From Euglena gracilis (Eukaryota > Euglenida > Euglenophyceae > Euglenales), in the NCBI GenBank assembly GCA_039621445.1, contig CP154954.1, positions 78,068,073-78,132,072 on the forward strand: a stretch of DNA of 64,000 nucleotides, given 5' to 3'. This document shows, piece by piece, positions 24,329 through 35,550 of this stretch. Position numbers and translations under genes: made by a program. Position 1 is the first letter of the stretch. Each line of letters starts with the position of its first letter. The notes under the pieces were generated by a model, which was not told the origin of the DNA, searched no databases, and saw only the letters and a list, made by a program, of their open reading frames with translations.

Positions 24329-24554
24329 ATTATTATTATTTTACTTTGTTGGTTTGTTTTTGTTGTGACCACGCTGTCCATCCCGCCGGTCCCGGCCCTG
24401 ACCCCAAGCGGTCCCCCGGCCCCTCCGCCCCGTCCTCCGTTCCAGCGCCAACGGGCACCGCGTGGCCCCAGCCGGAGGAGGAGGAGGAGCAGGCCCGGGT
24501 GTTCTCTGACGGATCCACCGGCGATGACGAGGACGTGGTGGACCAGCTTGGGAG
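24329..24554 (+). CDS. Candidate exon, acidic segment
   Basis: The clearly exon-like part (from about 24369) reads DPKRSPGPSAPSSVPAPTGT, PQPEEEEEQARVFSDG and STGDDEDVVDQLG, ending AG|GTGCAT (phase 2). Taking the acceptor at TTTGTAG (24328) gives two leading bases that complete a codon with the phase-1 end at 22802, but adds a strange YYYFTLLVCFCC stretch, so the 5' boundary is doubtful. The segment is strongly acidic and probably disordered. The following exon (26901) restores the split Arg codon exactly. Confidence 0.6.
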
Positions 24555-24593
24555 GTGCATCCCTGTGCTGTGTCCATGTGAGTGTGTGTGGTA

Positions 24594-24720
<127 letters not shown>

Positions 24721-25699
24721 TCGAGTGGGTGATCAGTGAGCGAGCCAGCGAGTGGTTGGGTGGGTGAGCAAGTCTGTGTGAGTGATGGAGCCAGTGCGTG
24801 GAAAATGCGCAACCCCCCCCCCCCAAACCTTGCATCACACCAGGCACTGGCACAATCTTGTTTGCCTTGCCCCCTGCAGGTTCTTTTTGCATTGGGGGGT
24901 TATGTGGGCTTATCATTTGTCACCTCACCAATGGTTTCTCCGAGATTATTTTCAACAAAACAGAAAGAAAAGAGTCCGAAAAAAACTTCCAGGAAGTGAA
25001 TTTTCGCGAATAAATATTATGAGAAAAGCAGTTTTTGAGAAAATCTCAATTTCGAAAAATGGTTTTGGTAAAATTCCGTCTCTGGTTTGCATGAAAGTTT
25101 GAGGTTTGTTTTGTCAAAAAAGGGCAGGTTAGTTGGTGGTTAGTAGTTAATCTGACCCAAAATGCCCCCTGCAACACAAGTTTTGGTATAATTCGACAAA
25201 CGTGACATTTTTTGTGATGCTTGTTGAGAACACCAAAAATCCCGAAAATTATTTTTGTGGTTTTTTTTTGGCTGGCAAACCTTCCCCGGATGCACTCAGT
25301 TTTCTTCAGCAGGCGAGAAGGTTTATCAGGTCATTTTTATGTTGGTCGCCTGAGGGGTGGGGGTCAAATCAGATGGTGGACAAGGTTCATTGCCGTTTGT
25401 GGCGCTTTTTTCCTTAACCTTGGATCAGAGAGGTGTAGTGGCTAATATTTGCGGGAAAAATAGATTTGGAAAATCAAGGCACTTTCCCAAAAATTTTGGC
25501 TTCCTGTATTTTTCCCCCAAATTGGGTCCCCCAACGCTTGCTCATGTGCATTTGCATTGTGTATTTGCACCACCCAATCAATCACCCGCCATCCTGCCAC
25601 CCCTGGGCTGAACAGGAATCTCCAAAGCCCTATATATGGGTGGTGGGATGGGGTTCGACCCCACCTCCTGGGTGGGGTCCACCCCACCAGGCCCCCCCC

Positions 25700-26751
25700 C
25701 AGGCATTATTTTTTTATAAGGCGAAATTTCTCAAATTTTTTTAAGGCGTTTTTTAAGGGTTTTTAAGGTTTTTTAAGGTCTTTTTGACCCACTCTGATTC
25801 CCATGCAACAAGGTGTTGAGCAATGTGTATGGCGGCACACTGCATGGGCACGCGTTTGGTATTGCTCACATGAAAAAGTTTGATTATTTTCTCAGTGTTC
25901 ATGAGACTATCCGGTGTGGGTGCACGGGTTGCCGCATTGCGGGTCTGCAAGTCCACGATTGCGGTTCGGATATCCACTGTGTCATTTTGCCACTGTTGTT
26001 GCAAATTCTCAATCCTACTTGCGATATTTGAGATTTTGGGTGTGAAAGCTTGCAAATTCAGCAGGAATTTCTCCACAATGGCAAGGTTTCTGCTCCAAAC
26101 GAGAAATTTCTTCCAACTGCTGCACATAAGTGCGGGGATCAAAACTTTCGTGTGCTTGGGCAAGAAAGTGGGAAAAATTCGCGGAATCACCGCTCAATTG
26201 GAGAACGCGCTGTTTCGCTTCTTGAAATGCTGTGGCAAGTGTGGGAAACTGCTCCAGCGTAGTAAATTGTCCCAAATTGGGATTTTTTTATTGTTCAACT
26301 TTTGCTACAATTGCACTTTTGAGCAATTTGGGTTGACTCCTCTAAGAATGACTCAAGTAATTCAAATCAAGAAAGATGTGGTTGCAAGTTTTTGCTTTTT
26401 CTGGCCGTGTGTCACAGCCTTTGGTGAACCGAGGCCAACCGAACTATGCCAGAAACCTTGGCAAACAATCCGGTTTTCATATTGTTTGTTCACAATCGCT
26501 TCTGCATTGACTGGCTTTATGCGGGGTTTCAGACATGCTATAATTTGTTTGGTGCAAGAAAAAATTTTCTCGGGGAGAATTTTTAAGGTCATCACGGGGA
26601 ATAAAAACTTCCCCGGGTGATTTTTTTAAGGTTTTTTAAGGTTTTTTAAGGTTTTTAAGGCATTTTGGCGAAAAAAATTTTAAGGTTTTTTTAAAGGTTT
26701 TTTAAGGTTTTTTAAGGTTTTTTAAGGCGCCTTAAAAAATAATAATGCCTG
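25700..26751 (-). mobile_element. hAT-type DNA transposon, 1.05 kb, degenerate (copy 1)
   Basis: The ends are inverted repeats: CAGGCATTATTTTTTTATAAGG at the left (listed in part as CAGGCATTATT) and the complement, AATAATGCCTG, at the right. Eight C residues flank both sides, consistent with an 8-bp target duplication though uninformative because homopolymeric. Both ends carry subterminal TTTTTTAAGG decamer arrays. Inside, minus-strand frames read ESFDPRTYVQQLEEISRLEQ and KISNIASRIENLQQQWQNDT, coiled-coil-like and separated by a frameshift, so the internal gene is broken. CAGG ends with 8-bp duplications are typical of hAT elements. It sits in the intron between exons 24554 and 26901. Confidence 0.75.
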
Positions 26752-26900
26752 CCCCCCCCCCCCGCATCACTGTGCGTTGCTCGCGTATGCATCCAACGCC
26801 GCCGCATTCCCCCACCCCCCTGTTGGTGGTTGTGGGGGGGGGGGGGCTGATTTGAGTCGGTTGGCCAAAAGTAACCGCTGCCCGACCCCTGCCCCGCCAG

Positions 26901-27020
26901 GTGCTCCAGCGCACAGCGGCTGCGGCTCTTCACCAAGCTGGAGAAGCGGAAGCTGCGCCGGCGGAAGGGGCCCGGCAGCGGCCGGCAGTCCCCACCGCTG
27001 GCGGAGGTCGCGCTCCGCAG
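26901..27020 (+). CDS. Exon, highly basic helix RLRLFTKLEKRKLRRRKG
   Basis: Between acceptor CCGCCAG and donor GTGTGT the frame reads CSSAQRLRLFTKLEKRKLRR then RKGPGSGRQSPPLAEVALR. The first base completes the Arg codon begun at 24553-24554, so the junction is in phase across the hAT element. The Lys/Arg-rich helix could be a nuclear localisation signal or nucleic-acid-binding segment. It ends in phase 2. The family is not recognised. Confidence 0.65.
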
Positions 27021-28507
27021 GTGTGTGTCGCAAAGAGCCGATTCATGGTGCGTGGTGCCCAGGGTTCGATACAAGGAAGTGTTAGGTGGCAACTGTCCCC
27101 CCACCCTAATTGACCAAACCCCAAATTGGCCATCGGGGGGCCCAAAAGAGTGCAACCATAAGGGTGGGGCGTAGTGGGACACGCATCTTGTATACCATAT
27201 GCATGCACAAGCTTGTTTGTTTTGGCATTGAGCGAGCTCATCGGTAGCCCATCCCTATTCCATTCTGGTAGGAGAAGGCTGATCACACCTTTCCAATTAA
27301 AGCCACTATGTTTTTTTGGTCCCAATTTAAGCTTGAGGTTTTTTATTGGGGTGGAAGGCACTTTGTGGCTTGCCTCCCACCCAAAACTAGTCTCACCCCG
27401 TATTTTCTGCATCCGCCCCCCCCCTGAATTTTTATCGATCCCTGGTGGTGCCCTGTTATCTTTCCTACAGCAGTGCTCATTGGGTCGCATCATTTTTTCC
27501 AATGGGGGGGATATTCGCGCTTTTCTGAACTTTTCTTTCCGCTTTTGAGCTTCAAGCTTCAATAAAATGAAGCAATCTGAGCTTGTTTGATTTGAGATTT
27601 ACTTCTGGATAATTTCTGTGTTTTCCATCTTTTGCATTTGAGGTCATTTTCTGGTGGATAATGCATTTGAATCCAGCATATTTCGCTGACTGCCGAGTTT
27701 TTTTTCCAGCGATTTCTTGTTTTTCTTTTCCTTTGTGAATTTTTTGGACTCTTAAATTTTCTTGGATCTCCAAAATGTCATACAATGTCAAAACATTTTT
27801 TTTTGATGCCCCCCTGCCAGAAATGAGCCGGATTAGATTGGCATGGAAACACAAGGCCATTAATCATTGACTATTTGGCACTGGTTTATGGCCACTGTCA
27901 CATGAACGGGTGAATGCAGCCCAGTGCAAAAGCATTTGTCCAAAAAGTTCGAGAGGCATAACCATTGTTATCAATTAACTTTAAAAAACTCATTTTTTAA
28001 AAAAAGTTATCAACAACAACAGTAACAACAGCAACAGTAACTGTTAACGCTGCTTTTGACAGCAAGGATGAAGTCTTACAGACCAACTGCTTGGCACTCA
28101 AAGGTGTGGGGGACAGCAGGCTCTCTGCCACAGGGTCGCCGGTGCTGACACCCCCCCGGGGGGACTGCAATCCCACAAAGCTCTCGAGGCCGTTGATCCA
28201 CTGAACACTGGCGTGACCCCTCTCCCCTGGTTGGCATCACACCTGGTTTCTGAGAGTGGGTGGGTTTGGACTCTGAAGAAAGGGGCACCCAGGGTCAGTT
28301 CAGTTGTGATCAATGTTCGGTGTGGCTGGTTCAGTGTGCTTGGTCAGTTCAGTGTTCAGTGAGGCCAAAGGATAAAGAAGATGCAACATTTTCAAGGCTT
28401 TTCGGCCAATTTTAGGTGGTTGGGGGTTGACAGGGTTTGATATAAGGAGGGCGTACATGGTTTAGGTGGGGGTGTCCCCCCCATCCCCCCCCCTCTTGGC
28501 CCGCAGG
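27021..28507. other. Intron-like DNA
   Basis: AT-rich sequence and short C tracts. A CAACAACAACAG-type run lies near 28012-28040 and TCAGTTCAG words near 28295-28360. No exon was seen. Confidence 0.4.
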
Positions 28508-28646
28508 CAGGCATTATTTTTTTTTAAGGCGAGATTTCTCAAAAAATTTTAAGGCGTTTTTTAAGGTTTTTTAAGGTTTTTTAAGGTTTTTTGAGGATTT
28601 TTAAAAAAATTTAAGGTTTTTTAAGGCATTGTTTCCCTCAACTAAA

Positions 28647-28739
28647 ATGTCAGACCCCGAAGATGGCCCGATGGCTTCAGACTCCTCTGTGGCTTCGGAA
28701 CGCCCAAGGAAGAAGCCTAGGGTGAAACATGGGGATCAG
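28647..28739 (+). CDS. Start-like exon inside copy 2, acidic N terminus plus NLS
   Basis: From ATG 28647 the frame reads MSDPEDGPMASDSSVASERP then RKKPRVKHGDQ before stopping about 30 nt further on. The acidic/Ser start followed by a basic cluster resembles the first exons of the hAT gene at 37858 (MEDAMSSSHSSNGS then NKRKRGKGR). It is probably the remnant first exon of this element's transposase; the rest of the gene is not visible. Confidence 0.4.
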
Positions 28740-29156
28740 GGCGGTCCATGAGGGACAGTTATCGTCAACAGGCAAGCAAATGTCCTGAATAGGGTCAGAG
28801 ATTTAAAGTAATTGCAATGAAAAAAAAATGGATGGTTTCGGTTCTGGGTCGGCAATGTTGCGTGGTTGCCAGAAATTGTAGTTCCTGGGTTCTCAGGCAT
28901 TTGTGATTCCCCCATTTCACCTGTGCACATGGTGGGATGTGCTGGGGTAGAAGGTTTTTGGTGTTTTTAATAAAAGGATCCCCTCAACGGTGGGGTGTAA
29001 CAGTTCATAAGCTGTTCTCGGTGTGTCAGGGCAAAGGGTCCCAGAAATTTTGTATGGAAACTTTACCCTAACCCAACGCTTTTAAATAACATCATCAACT
29101 TTTTAGGGTCTGAATTGCAGCGGCCTTCGGCCGCCTCCGGGGGGGGGGGGCTTAAA

Positions 29157-29300
29157 AAGTCGGTCGACTAGTCGATCAAATTTTGAAGGGTCGACCGACT
29201 AGTCGATCGACTAGTCGGTGGGGTCAAAAACCCCGTTTACATACAGACTGGGGGAGGGGGGAGGTTCTGGGTAGTCGATCGACCTAGTCTATCGACTACC
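29157..29300. repeat. GTCGATCGACTAGTCG palindrome cluster
   Basis: Nested palindromes GTCGGTCGACTAGTCGATC, GTCGACCGACTAGTCG and GGTAGTCGATCGACC flank a G tract. A related GACCTCCACAGGTCG / AGGTCGGCCCGACCTCC cluster lies at 29757-29822. The words resemble the TIR modules at 39.9 and 44.4 kb. Confidence 0.75.
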
Positions 29301-29320
29301 CAGAATTCCCCCCCCTTACC

Positions 29321-29635
29321 GTATCCCTAACCCGAACCCTATCCCTAACCCTAACCCTATCCCTAACCCTATCCCTAACCCAAACCCTAAACGTATCTTT
29401 AACCCTAACCCTATCCCTGACCCTATCCCTAACCGCATCCCTAACTCTAACCCTATCCCTACCCCTAACCCTACCCCTAACCCTGTCCCTAACCAACCCT
29501 AACCCCAACTCTAACCCTAACCGTATCCCTAACCCAAATCCAAACCCTAACCCTAACCCTATCAATGACCCTATCCCAAACCCTAACCCTATCCCTAACC
29601 CCCTAACCATATCCCTATTCCATCCCTAACCCTGA
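29321..29635 (-). repeat. Interstitial telomere-like repeats (TTAGGG and TAGGGA variants)
   Basis: About 300 bp of CCCTAA units mixed with CCCTAT, CCCTAC and CCCTGA variants on the plus strand, that is TTAGGG-type repeats on the minus strand. They are degenerate and internal, inside transposon copy 2, not at a chromosome end. Predicted GLGFGFGLG or VRVRDRVRV proteins here are artefacts. Confidence 0.85.
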
Positions 29636-30177
29636 CAGTTTGACAATGTATAAACCAAATTGAGAAGAATTTGGTCGGGGGGTGGGGGGTGGGTTGGCTT
29701 AAATTTATAAAAGTGGGGGGGAATGCGGCACAGTGGAGGTTGGGCCAACCTGGCCGGCCCGACCTCCACAGGTCGATAACACCATGGTCAGGCCGACCAT
29801 AGGTCGGCCCGACCTCCAGAAGTAGCATGGCCAGTATTCCGCCCGGGGTCCATTACACACTACCTCTCTAATGCCAGAAACCTTGGCAAACAATCCGGTT
29901 TTCATATTGTTTGTTCACAACCGCTTCTGCATTGACTGGCTTTATGCGGGGGTTTAAACATGCCATTATTTGTTTGTTGCAAGAAAATTTTTTCTCGGGG
30001 AGAATTTTTAAGGTTTTTTAAGGTCATCACAGGGAAGAAAAACTTCCCCAGGGTGATTTTTTTAAGGTTTTTTAAGGTTTTTTAAGGGTTTTTAAGGCAT
30101 TTTGGCAAAGAAAGATTTTAAGGTTTTTTAAGGTTTTTTAAGGTTTTTTAAGGCGCCTTAAAAAATAATAATGCCTG

Positions 30178-30770
30178 CCCGCAGGGGGGGTCCGGACCAC
30201 CCCCCCCCCTGCCAGGGGGGTCCGGACCGACCCTGGGGGGGGTACCCGGGACCCCCCCAAAAAGGGTCAATTTTTTCCTCCAGCGCTTTGTGCCGAAATT
30301 TTTTTTGCATTTTTGGCAATTTTTTGCCCAAAAAGTGTCCAAAATGGCACTTTTGGTCGTTTTGGGGGGTCAAAAATTTTCGGTCACCCGGACCGCGCCA
30401 CTGCTTAGGTGGGGGGGGTGTGTCCCCCCCGACCCCCCCCCTCCTGGTCTGCAGTGGGGGGGTCCGGACCCCCCCCCCCCACCTGTCCTTATATCAAACC
30501 CTCGGGGTTGATCCCGAGAGGCGGTCGGGCATGGGTGGGCTCACCAGGGGGGGGGGGAGTTTGACCTTGAGAAAAATTGCATGGACAAATTTCGCAGAAG
30601 AATCCCGCGAAATATTTCCGGACATTTTTAAGGAATCCTGCGAAATTTGTCGCCGCAAAATTTCTCTGGCACAAAATCCCCCCCCCCCCCGGTACCGCCA
30701 TCGTTTGGGCCCGGGGAACAGTCGCCCCTCCCAAGGGTGACTAAGTGGAACGATGCTCGAGACCCCGCAG
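30178..30770. other. Intron-like DNA with G/C tracts
   Basis: GGGGGTCCGGACC modules and a GCGCTTTGTGCC near-palindrome (30285-30297) of the dispersed type described under findings. No exon was seen. Confidence 0.4.
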
Positions 30771-30919
30771 GCGCCGCGGACCTCCACCCCACAAGGCCCC
30801 ACCCCGGCGTGTTGCCGCCCAATGGGGCGCATGGAGTTTCCTTGAGCCGGAGGAGACCCGTGCACTGCCCGAGGAAATTTCCCCCAGCCAGCAGCCAGCT
30901 GGGCTTGGGGCCCCCCCCT
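30771..30919 (+). CDS. Candidate exon, RRGPPPHKAPPRRVAAQWGA
   Basis: After acceptor CCCCGCAG the first base completes the Arg codon left open at 27020. The frame then reads RRGPPPHKAPPRRVAAQWGA and FLEPEETRALPEEISPSQQP before a C tract and a possible GT (30920). Phase agreement across a 3.75-kb intron that holds transposon copy 2 supports the join. The product is a basic Pro-rich segment followed by an acidic one, without a known domain. Confidence 0.5.
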
Positions 30920-31520
30920 GTTGTGGCTAAAAGCAAGTTTGGGCGCGGCTCCCTTCTAGAACGGGGGGGGGCGACCAGCAAGGTAATCTGCACATGGAAA
31001 ACTGGAAATCTGGCAAAACACCCGCATCCCGCTTCGGGTTTGGCGCCCAGGCCTTGTCCTGCCACTGCCCAGGCAAAAAGGCCATATTGCCTTCATAGTT
31101 GCATGGTTTTGGTACAGTTTGGGCACTCACAGGGGCCACCTCTTTGCAGTCCGCTGCATAGTTTGGAAAATAAATCAATGCAAATGTCTTTCAAAATTGG
31201 ACCACAATACTTTTGGGTTCCTCGTCGCTAGTCGTCCAACAGGGGGACACAATTTTCTTTGCGGTTTTTTTTGGTGCGTTTTTCCCCCAGCGATCCCCCA
31301 TTTTTTGATGCTTTTTGCCCCTGATGTTCCCCCTGATGCCAAAAATTTGTCAATTTTTTGCCATTTTCGCATTTTTTGGTCAACAAGGCTTGGCTGAGCC
31401 GAAAATTTTTCCAAGTCGTCTTCAGCAGAAAGTGCACATCCCAGGGAGCTCTTAAAGGATTTTATATGCGCTTTTTTCGTTGTTGTTTCTTTACGTTTTT
31501 TTTTTTCGTCGCGTTTTTCA

Positions 31521-31870
31521 GGGTCCAGGGGGGACCAAACCTGCTCCAGAATGAGGCGATGCCCTCATATTTGGACCCAACACACGCACCACGGTGTTAT
31601 TCCCATTCATCTCCTCTGACGGAGTGTCCACCTCTACCGCCCCACGCACTGTTTTGGGGTGTTCATGTCAAATCCTCTGTCGATGCACACGCCAGCACCG
31701 TCACGCCGTCCCCCACGCTGGGCTGCGGTGGTCCAGCCAGCCACCCTGTGTCGGGGGAGTTCAACTCCAGCAGCAGCTTCTACAACAGCCCTCACGACCG
31801 CTCCGACGAGAGGCCTCCTTGCGTCCCCTCCTTCCATCGCCATACTTCCATTCTCCTGCTCAATTGTTGA
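31521..31870 (+). CDS. Candidate exon(s), Ser-rich segment
   Basis: The best part (31690-31830) reads ASTVTPSPTLGCGGPASHPV then SGEFNSSSSFYNSPHDRSDE with all third positions G/C. The frame is open from a possible acceptor TTTTTCAG at 31520 to a stop at 31868-31870; an internal acceptor CACGCCAG at about 31697 is an alternative. It could be a 3'-terminal exon of an upstream gene or an internal exon spliced near 31826. Phases to its neighbours do not fit simply. Confidence 0.45.
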
Positions 31871-32231
31871 ATGCATATGTTGTAGCATTACATGGCTGTA
31901 TTGTATGGTGATCAAGCTGACATTTCAGGAGTTGGCATCAGCGGTTGGAAATGCGTGTGTGAAACGCTCGTTTTAAAGCGTTGGGGCTTCTTTTTTCTCA
32001 TTTCATGGTCTTTGAGAGAAAGAAGCCCCAAAGTAACACACGCTGGCCAGAAAATGGCCAAAAAAATGGCCAAAAGGCAAAAGTTGCCAAAATGGCAGAA
32101 AATATCTCACAGGGGCCAAAAAATCTCACAGTGAAAAATAGAATTGTTACGGCAATGCCCGCATCCCCCTGCCAACATTGACGGGTGTCAGGGCCACCCA
32201 CCCAAACAGCGCGGCATCCCCCCCCCCCCAG

Positions 32232-32398
32232 CGGCCACCCCTCCCGCCAGCCTGTATGCCTTCACCGCGGAGGTGCTGGACGAGTTCTTCCAGGGCCTGC
32301 AGGTGGCGTGGGAGAACCTTGGCAACCTGCCCCTGACGCTGCGGGCCCAGGGAGGCGTTCCACCGCTGGAGGGCGCCCCCCGTGTCGTCGTCCGGGAA
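32232..32398 (+). CDS. Exon with YAFTAEVLDEFFQGLQVAWE
   Basis: After a C tract and CAG the frame reads ATPPASLYAFTAEVLDEFFQ, GLQVAWENLGNLPLTLRAQG, GVPPLEGAPRVVVRE and ends at GTTGAT in phase 0. This is an ordinary-looking folded segment with strong codon bias. It joins in phase with the exon at 32699. The family is not recognised. Confidence 0.6.
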
Positions 32399-32698
32399 GT
32401 TGATTCCAAATCCACAGTGCCCAATTGGATCAGATGTCCACATAGTTCCTTGTCTGGTCTGGTACCTTTTGAAAAAAAAAACAATCGGTGCAAAAGAATC
32501 AAGTTCGGATTTTCAGCGTCTGGACATTTTCGGCCGTTTGCAAACCCAAATCTGCCCGTCCCCAAGGATTGTGGCGAGGAGGGTCACCAGTACCATTCCG
32601 TTGGCACATCACGGCATTGGCCCATCACGGCATTCAACGACACCGTCCATTGGCATTGCCGTGTTGTGGAAGATGGACAAAGGGGGGAGGTACTTCAG

Positions 32699-32819
32699 GA
32701 GGAACTGCCTGGGGAACACTGCCCTGCGCGGGACCTCATCATGCAGCTGGGGTCTGTGCCGCTGGTGAAGGCCAATGCTGCCCAGCCGCAGCTGTGCCGG
32801 TACTGTTGCAAGAAGATGG
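32699..32819 (+). CDS. Exon with Cys pair (CRYCC), candidate zinc site
   Basis: After acceptor TACTTCAG the frame reads EELPGEHCPARDLIMQLGSV then PLVKANAAQPQLCRYCCKKM and ends in phase 1 at GTGTGT. The next exon (36514) completes the Gly codon and brings a second Cys pair (WTCSDCYNAG), giving a C-x2-C(C) ... C-x2-C arrangement compatible with a treble-clef or zinc-ribbon site. This is inference; no named domain is certain. Confidence 0.6.
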
Positions 32820-32863
32820 GTGTGTGTTTGTGGGGAGGGGTGGGGTGTGGTTTGTGTGCGTGC

Positions 32864-32965
<102 letters not shown>

Positions 32966-33857
32966 CCCCCATCCTGGTTGGGGGGTCCAACCCCCCCACT
33001 TAGGCGGCCGGCTTCGCACTTAAGCTTTTTTCTTTTTATTTGCGCATTTGCGCGCATTTACGATTTTTTTGATTCTGCTTTGATTCGGCTGTGAAGGTCA
33101 GGGGGTTTGAAAACACGTGAACAAGACAGTGCAAAAACCCGAGCGAAACCCCCGGGACTTTGACGAAAAATGGTGTGCCAAAATGGACTTTGTACGTCGA
33201 AACCCCCGGGACCTTGCCGGCCCAAAGGGAAAAAAACGCAAAAAAGCACCATAGGAACGGGACCTTTACTGCCCTTGTTGCTCCTTTCGGCTGTGTCCCC
33301 GGGTGTGTCTGAGCTGCCCTCGGTGTGCGTCCTGGGTGTTTGCCGAACTGCTTTGCTTGCGGCGCCTTGGTGTGGTGTTTTTGGGCTGTTTGTTAAAGTG
33401 CGGGGAGGAAGTGCCGGGGGGTGTGGGTGTGATGTGACCAAGCCGGCGGGAAGGACACAGGGGAAGGAAGGTGAGTACGGGGTGTTTGACAAGGGAAGCG
33501 CAGAGGGGAAGAAATAGGGTCCGTAGGGAATGAAGGGAATAAAGGGGAACGGGTGTCTCCCACCCGGCTTATACCGGGGATCCGCAGAACCAGTTGTGTG
33601 GCAAAGAACAAAGCAGAAGAAGCCCAACACTGGAAGGGCAAAATTGTGTTTATTTGCGCAAATGCGCGCACCAACATGTTTATGTTGATGCGCGCAATTG
33701 CGCGCATCAACACAATTTTGTCCTTCTGGGATTGGGCTTTGGCACCCATGAACTGACGCTGTTGATAAACGGTGTGACATAGAGGCCCTGACTGGTACGG
33801 ACTGACGGGCCATCCAGTTGGTGAGTTTGTCACACTGTTTGTCACCGGCGCAAGCTT

Positions 33858-33961
33858 ATGGGCGCAAACGCGCGCACCAACAAAAATTATGTTTTATACG
33901 CGCATTTGCGCAAATGCGCGCATAAAACATAATTTTTGTTGGTGCGTGTATTTGCGCCCAT
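33858..33961. repeat. Near-perfect palindrome of about 100 bp
   Basis: One arm reads GGGCGCAAACGCGCGCACCA then ACAAAAATTATGTTTTATAC and GCGCATTTGCG; the other arm is nearly its exact complement, centred near 33910. A second hairpin with roughly 55-bp arms spans 34022-34164. Such sequences can extrude cruciforms. Confidence 0.85.
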
Positions 33962-35109
33962 AAACACAAATAAGAACGGTGTGACGGAAACAAACCGTCA
34001 AACACTGACAGCAGATGTGGTTTATTTGCGCATTTGCGTGCATCACGTTGTTTGTGGGCTCAAATGCGCAAATAAACTGTATGAAGAAACTGCACAATTT
34101 ACTATGTTTATTTGCGCATTTGCGCCCACAAACAACGTGATGCGCGCAAATGCGCAAATAAACAACTAATGGAGAAGTAAAAGGTGATTTCATTTGGCCC
34201 TCCTGCAACCACCCTTAGTGGCTTCTGAATGGGTTGAAAGCAAATGACCACACCGTCTCCTCCGGTGTATGGTGTTATTGTGCCGTTTGTTGACCATTGA
34301 CAGGTCCCACAAAAGATGGGGACATAGGATCTCCAGAAGGTGCGTGCATAGCCACCCAGTAACGGTACACCTCCACCGGCACCAATTTTTGGGCCCCAAG
34401 GGCCCTGCCGCTGACCTGCGGCCTGGGCTCCGCTGTTAAAGCCCCATCAGCTGCTGATGCTTCAGCACCCATCAGACCGGCATCCACCTCCCCGGTGCAA
34501 CGACACCCCCCACAGCGACCGCGTTATACCCCGCAACCGGGGTGTAAGACTGGGGGTATGACGTGGTGCTAGTGCATGGCAACCAGCAGCCGAAGAGAGG
34601 TGGCCCTCAAGCACCCGTCCCTTTGGATGCACGGAAGTGTTGAACCTTTACCCCTGGATTGGGTGCATCAAAGCGGTGGGACCCACTCCCCCCAAATTAT
34701 GCACAAAAACCGGTGTTTTTTACGTTTTTCAAGGGAAAAATGGCAAAGAAAACCAGAAAACGGACTCCGCCCCGACACGTCCCGGGTATTTCAGGTGCCA
34801 AATTTTGTCTTCTTGCAACGCAGTACTGTTGCAGAAAAGGTGTTCAACAGTCACAGGTCGTTTGCACGTCATCAATTCATTACATTTAACTGCTAAACGG
34901 ATTACGCCAAAACAACAGGCCGATCGGGCCTGGTAACAGCAGTGCGTGAGACAGGCAAATTTTGGCCAGTCACATGCCATGTTCCAGTGAACACTCCACA
35001 CCACCTCTCACCACAAATTTCATCAGCATGCAATTGTGGCGCAAATCAATGGTTGGCGTGAGGAATTGCGTTCGCCAGCTGTCACGGAGGAGGATATGGT
35101 ATCGCACAA

Positions 35110-35550
35110 CTCATGTGTGTTGGTGCGCGCATTTGCGCAAATAAATACAACTTTGTTTGTGTGCTCCTACAAACACATCATTTTGAAGCGGTGTATTAAA
35201 TGTTTGTGCGCGCATTTGCGCAAATGCGCGCACAAACGTAATTATGTTTATTTGCGCAAATGCGCGCACCAACACGTCCATCACGTTTTTAAACCTCATA
35301 GGGTCATAGTCCTCATTGGTGTCTTTTAACATAGAAAGTAAAAGTATATGTTGGTGGGTGCATTTGCGCAAGTAAACATAAACGTGTTGGTGCGCGCATT
35401 TGCGCAAATGCGCACACCACCAAATGTGTTGGTGCGCGCATTTGCGCCCACCAACACGTCATTTTAACATCATCGGTGTACGTTTTATTTGCGCAAATGC
35501 GCCCATAAACACAATTGTTTTTATTTGCGCAATTGCGCGCATAAACACAC
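35110..35550. repeat. Cluster of TTTGCGCAAATGCGCGCA palindromes
   Basis: At least eight copies of the TTTGCGCAAATGCGC core with CCAACA or ATAAACA flanks in 440 bp, in both orientations. Peptides such as YLRKCAHQH in all frames come from this word. Confidence 0.85.

Larger units (their letters stand above)
28508..30177 (+). mobile_element. hAT-type DNA transposon, 1.67 kb (copy 2)
   Basis: The inverted ends CAGGCATTATTTTTTTTTAA and TTAAAAAATAATAATGCCTG are flanked by a perfect 8-bp direct repeat, CCCGCAGG (28500-28507 and 30178-30185), the target duplication expected of hAT. Subterminal TTTTTTAAGG arrays match copy 1, and 29873-30177 aligns closely with 26449-26751 of copy 1. Interior cargo differs: a start-like exon (28647), GTCGATCGAC palindromes and telomere-like repeats. 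The element lies in the intron between exons 27020 and 30771. Confidence 0.85.

Noticed and set aside
29296-29610. GLGFGFGLG / VRVRDRVRV protein
   Set aside because: Translation of telomere-like CCCTAA variants.
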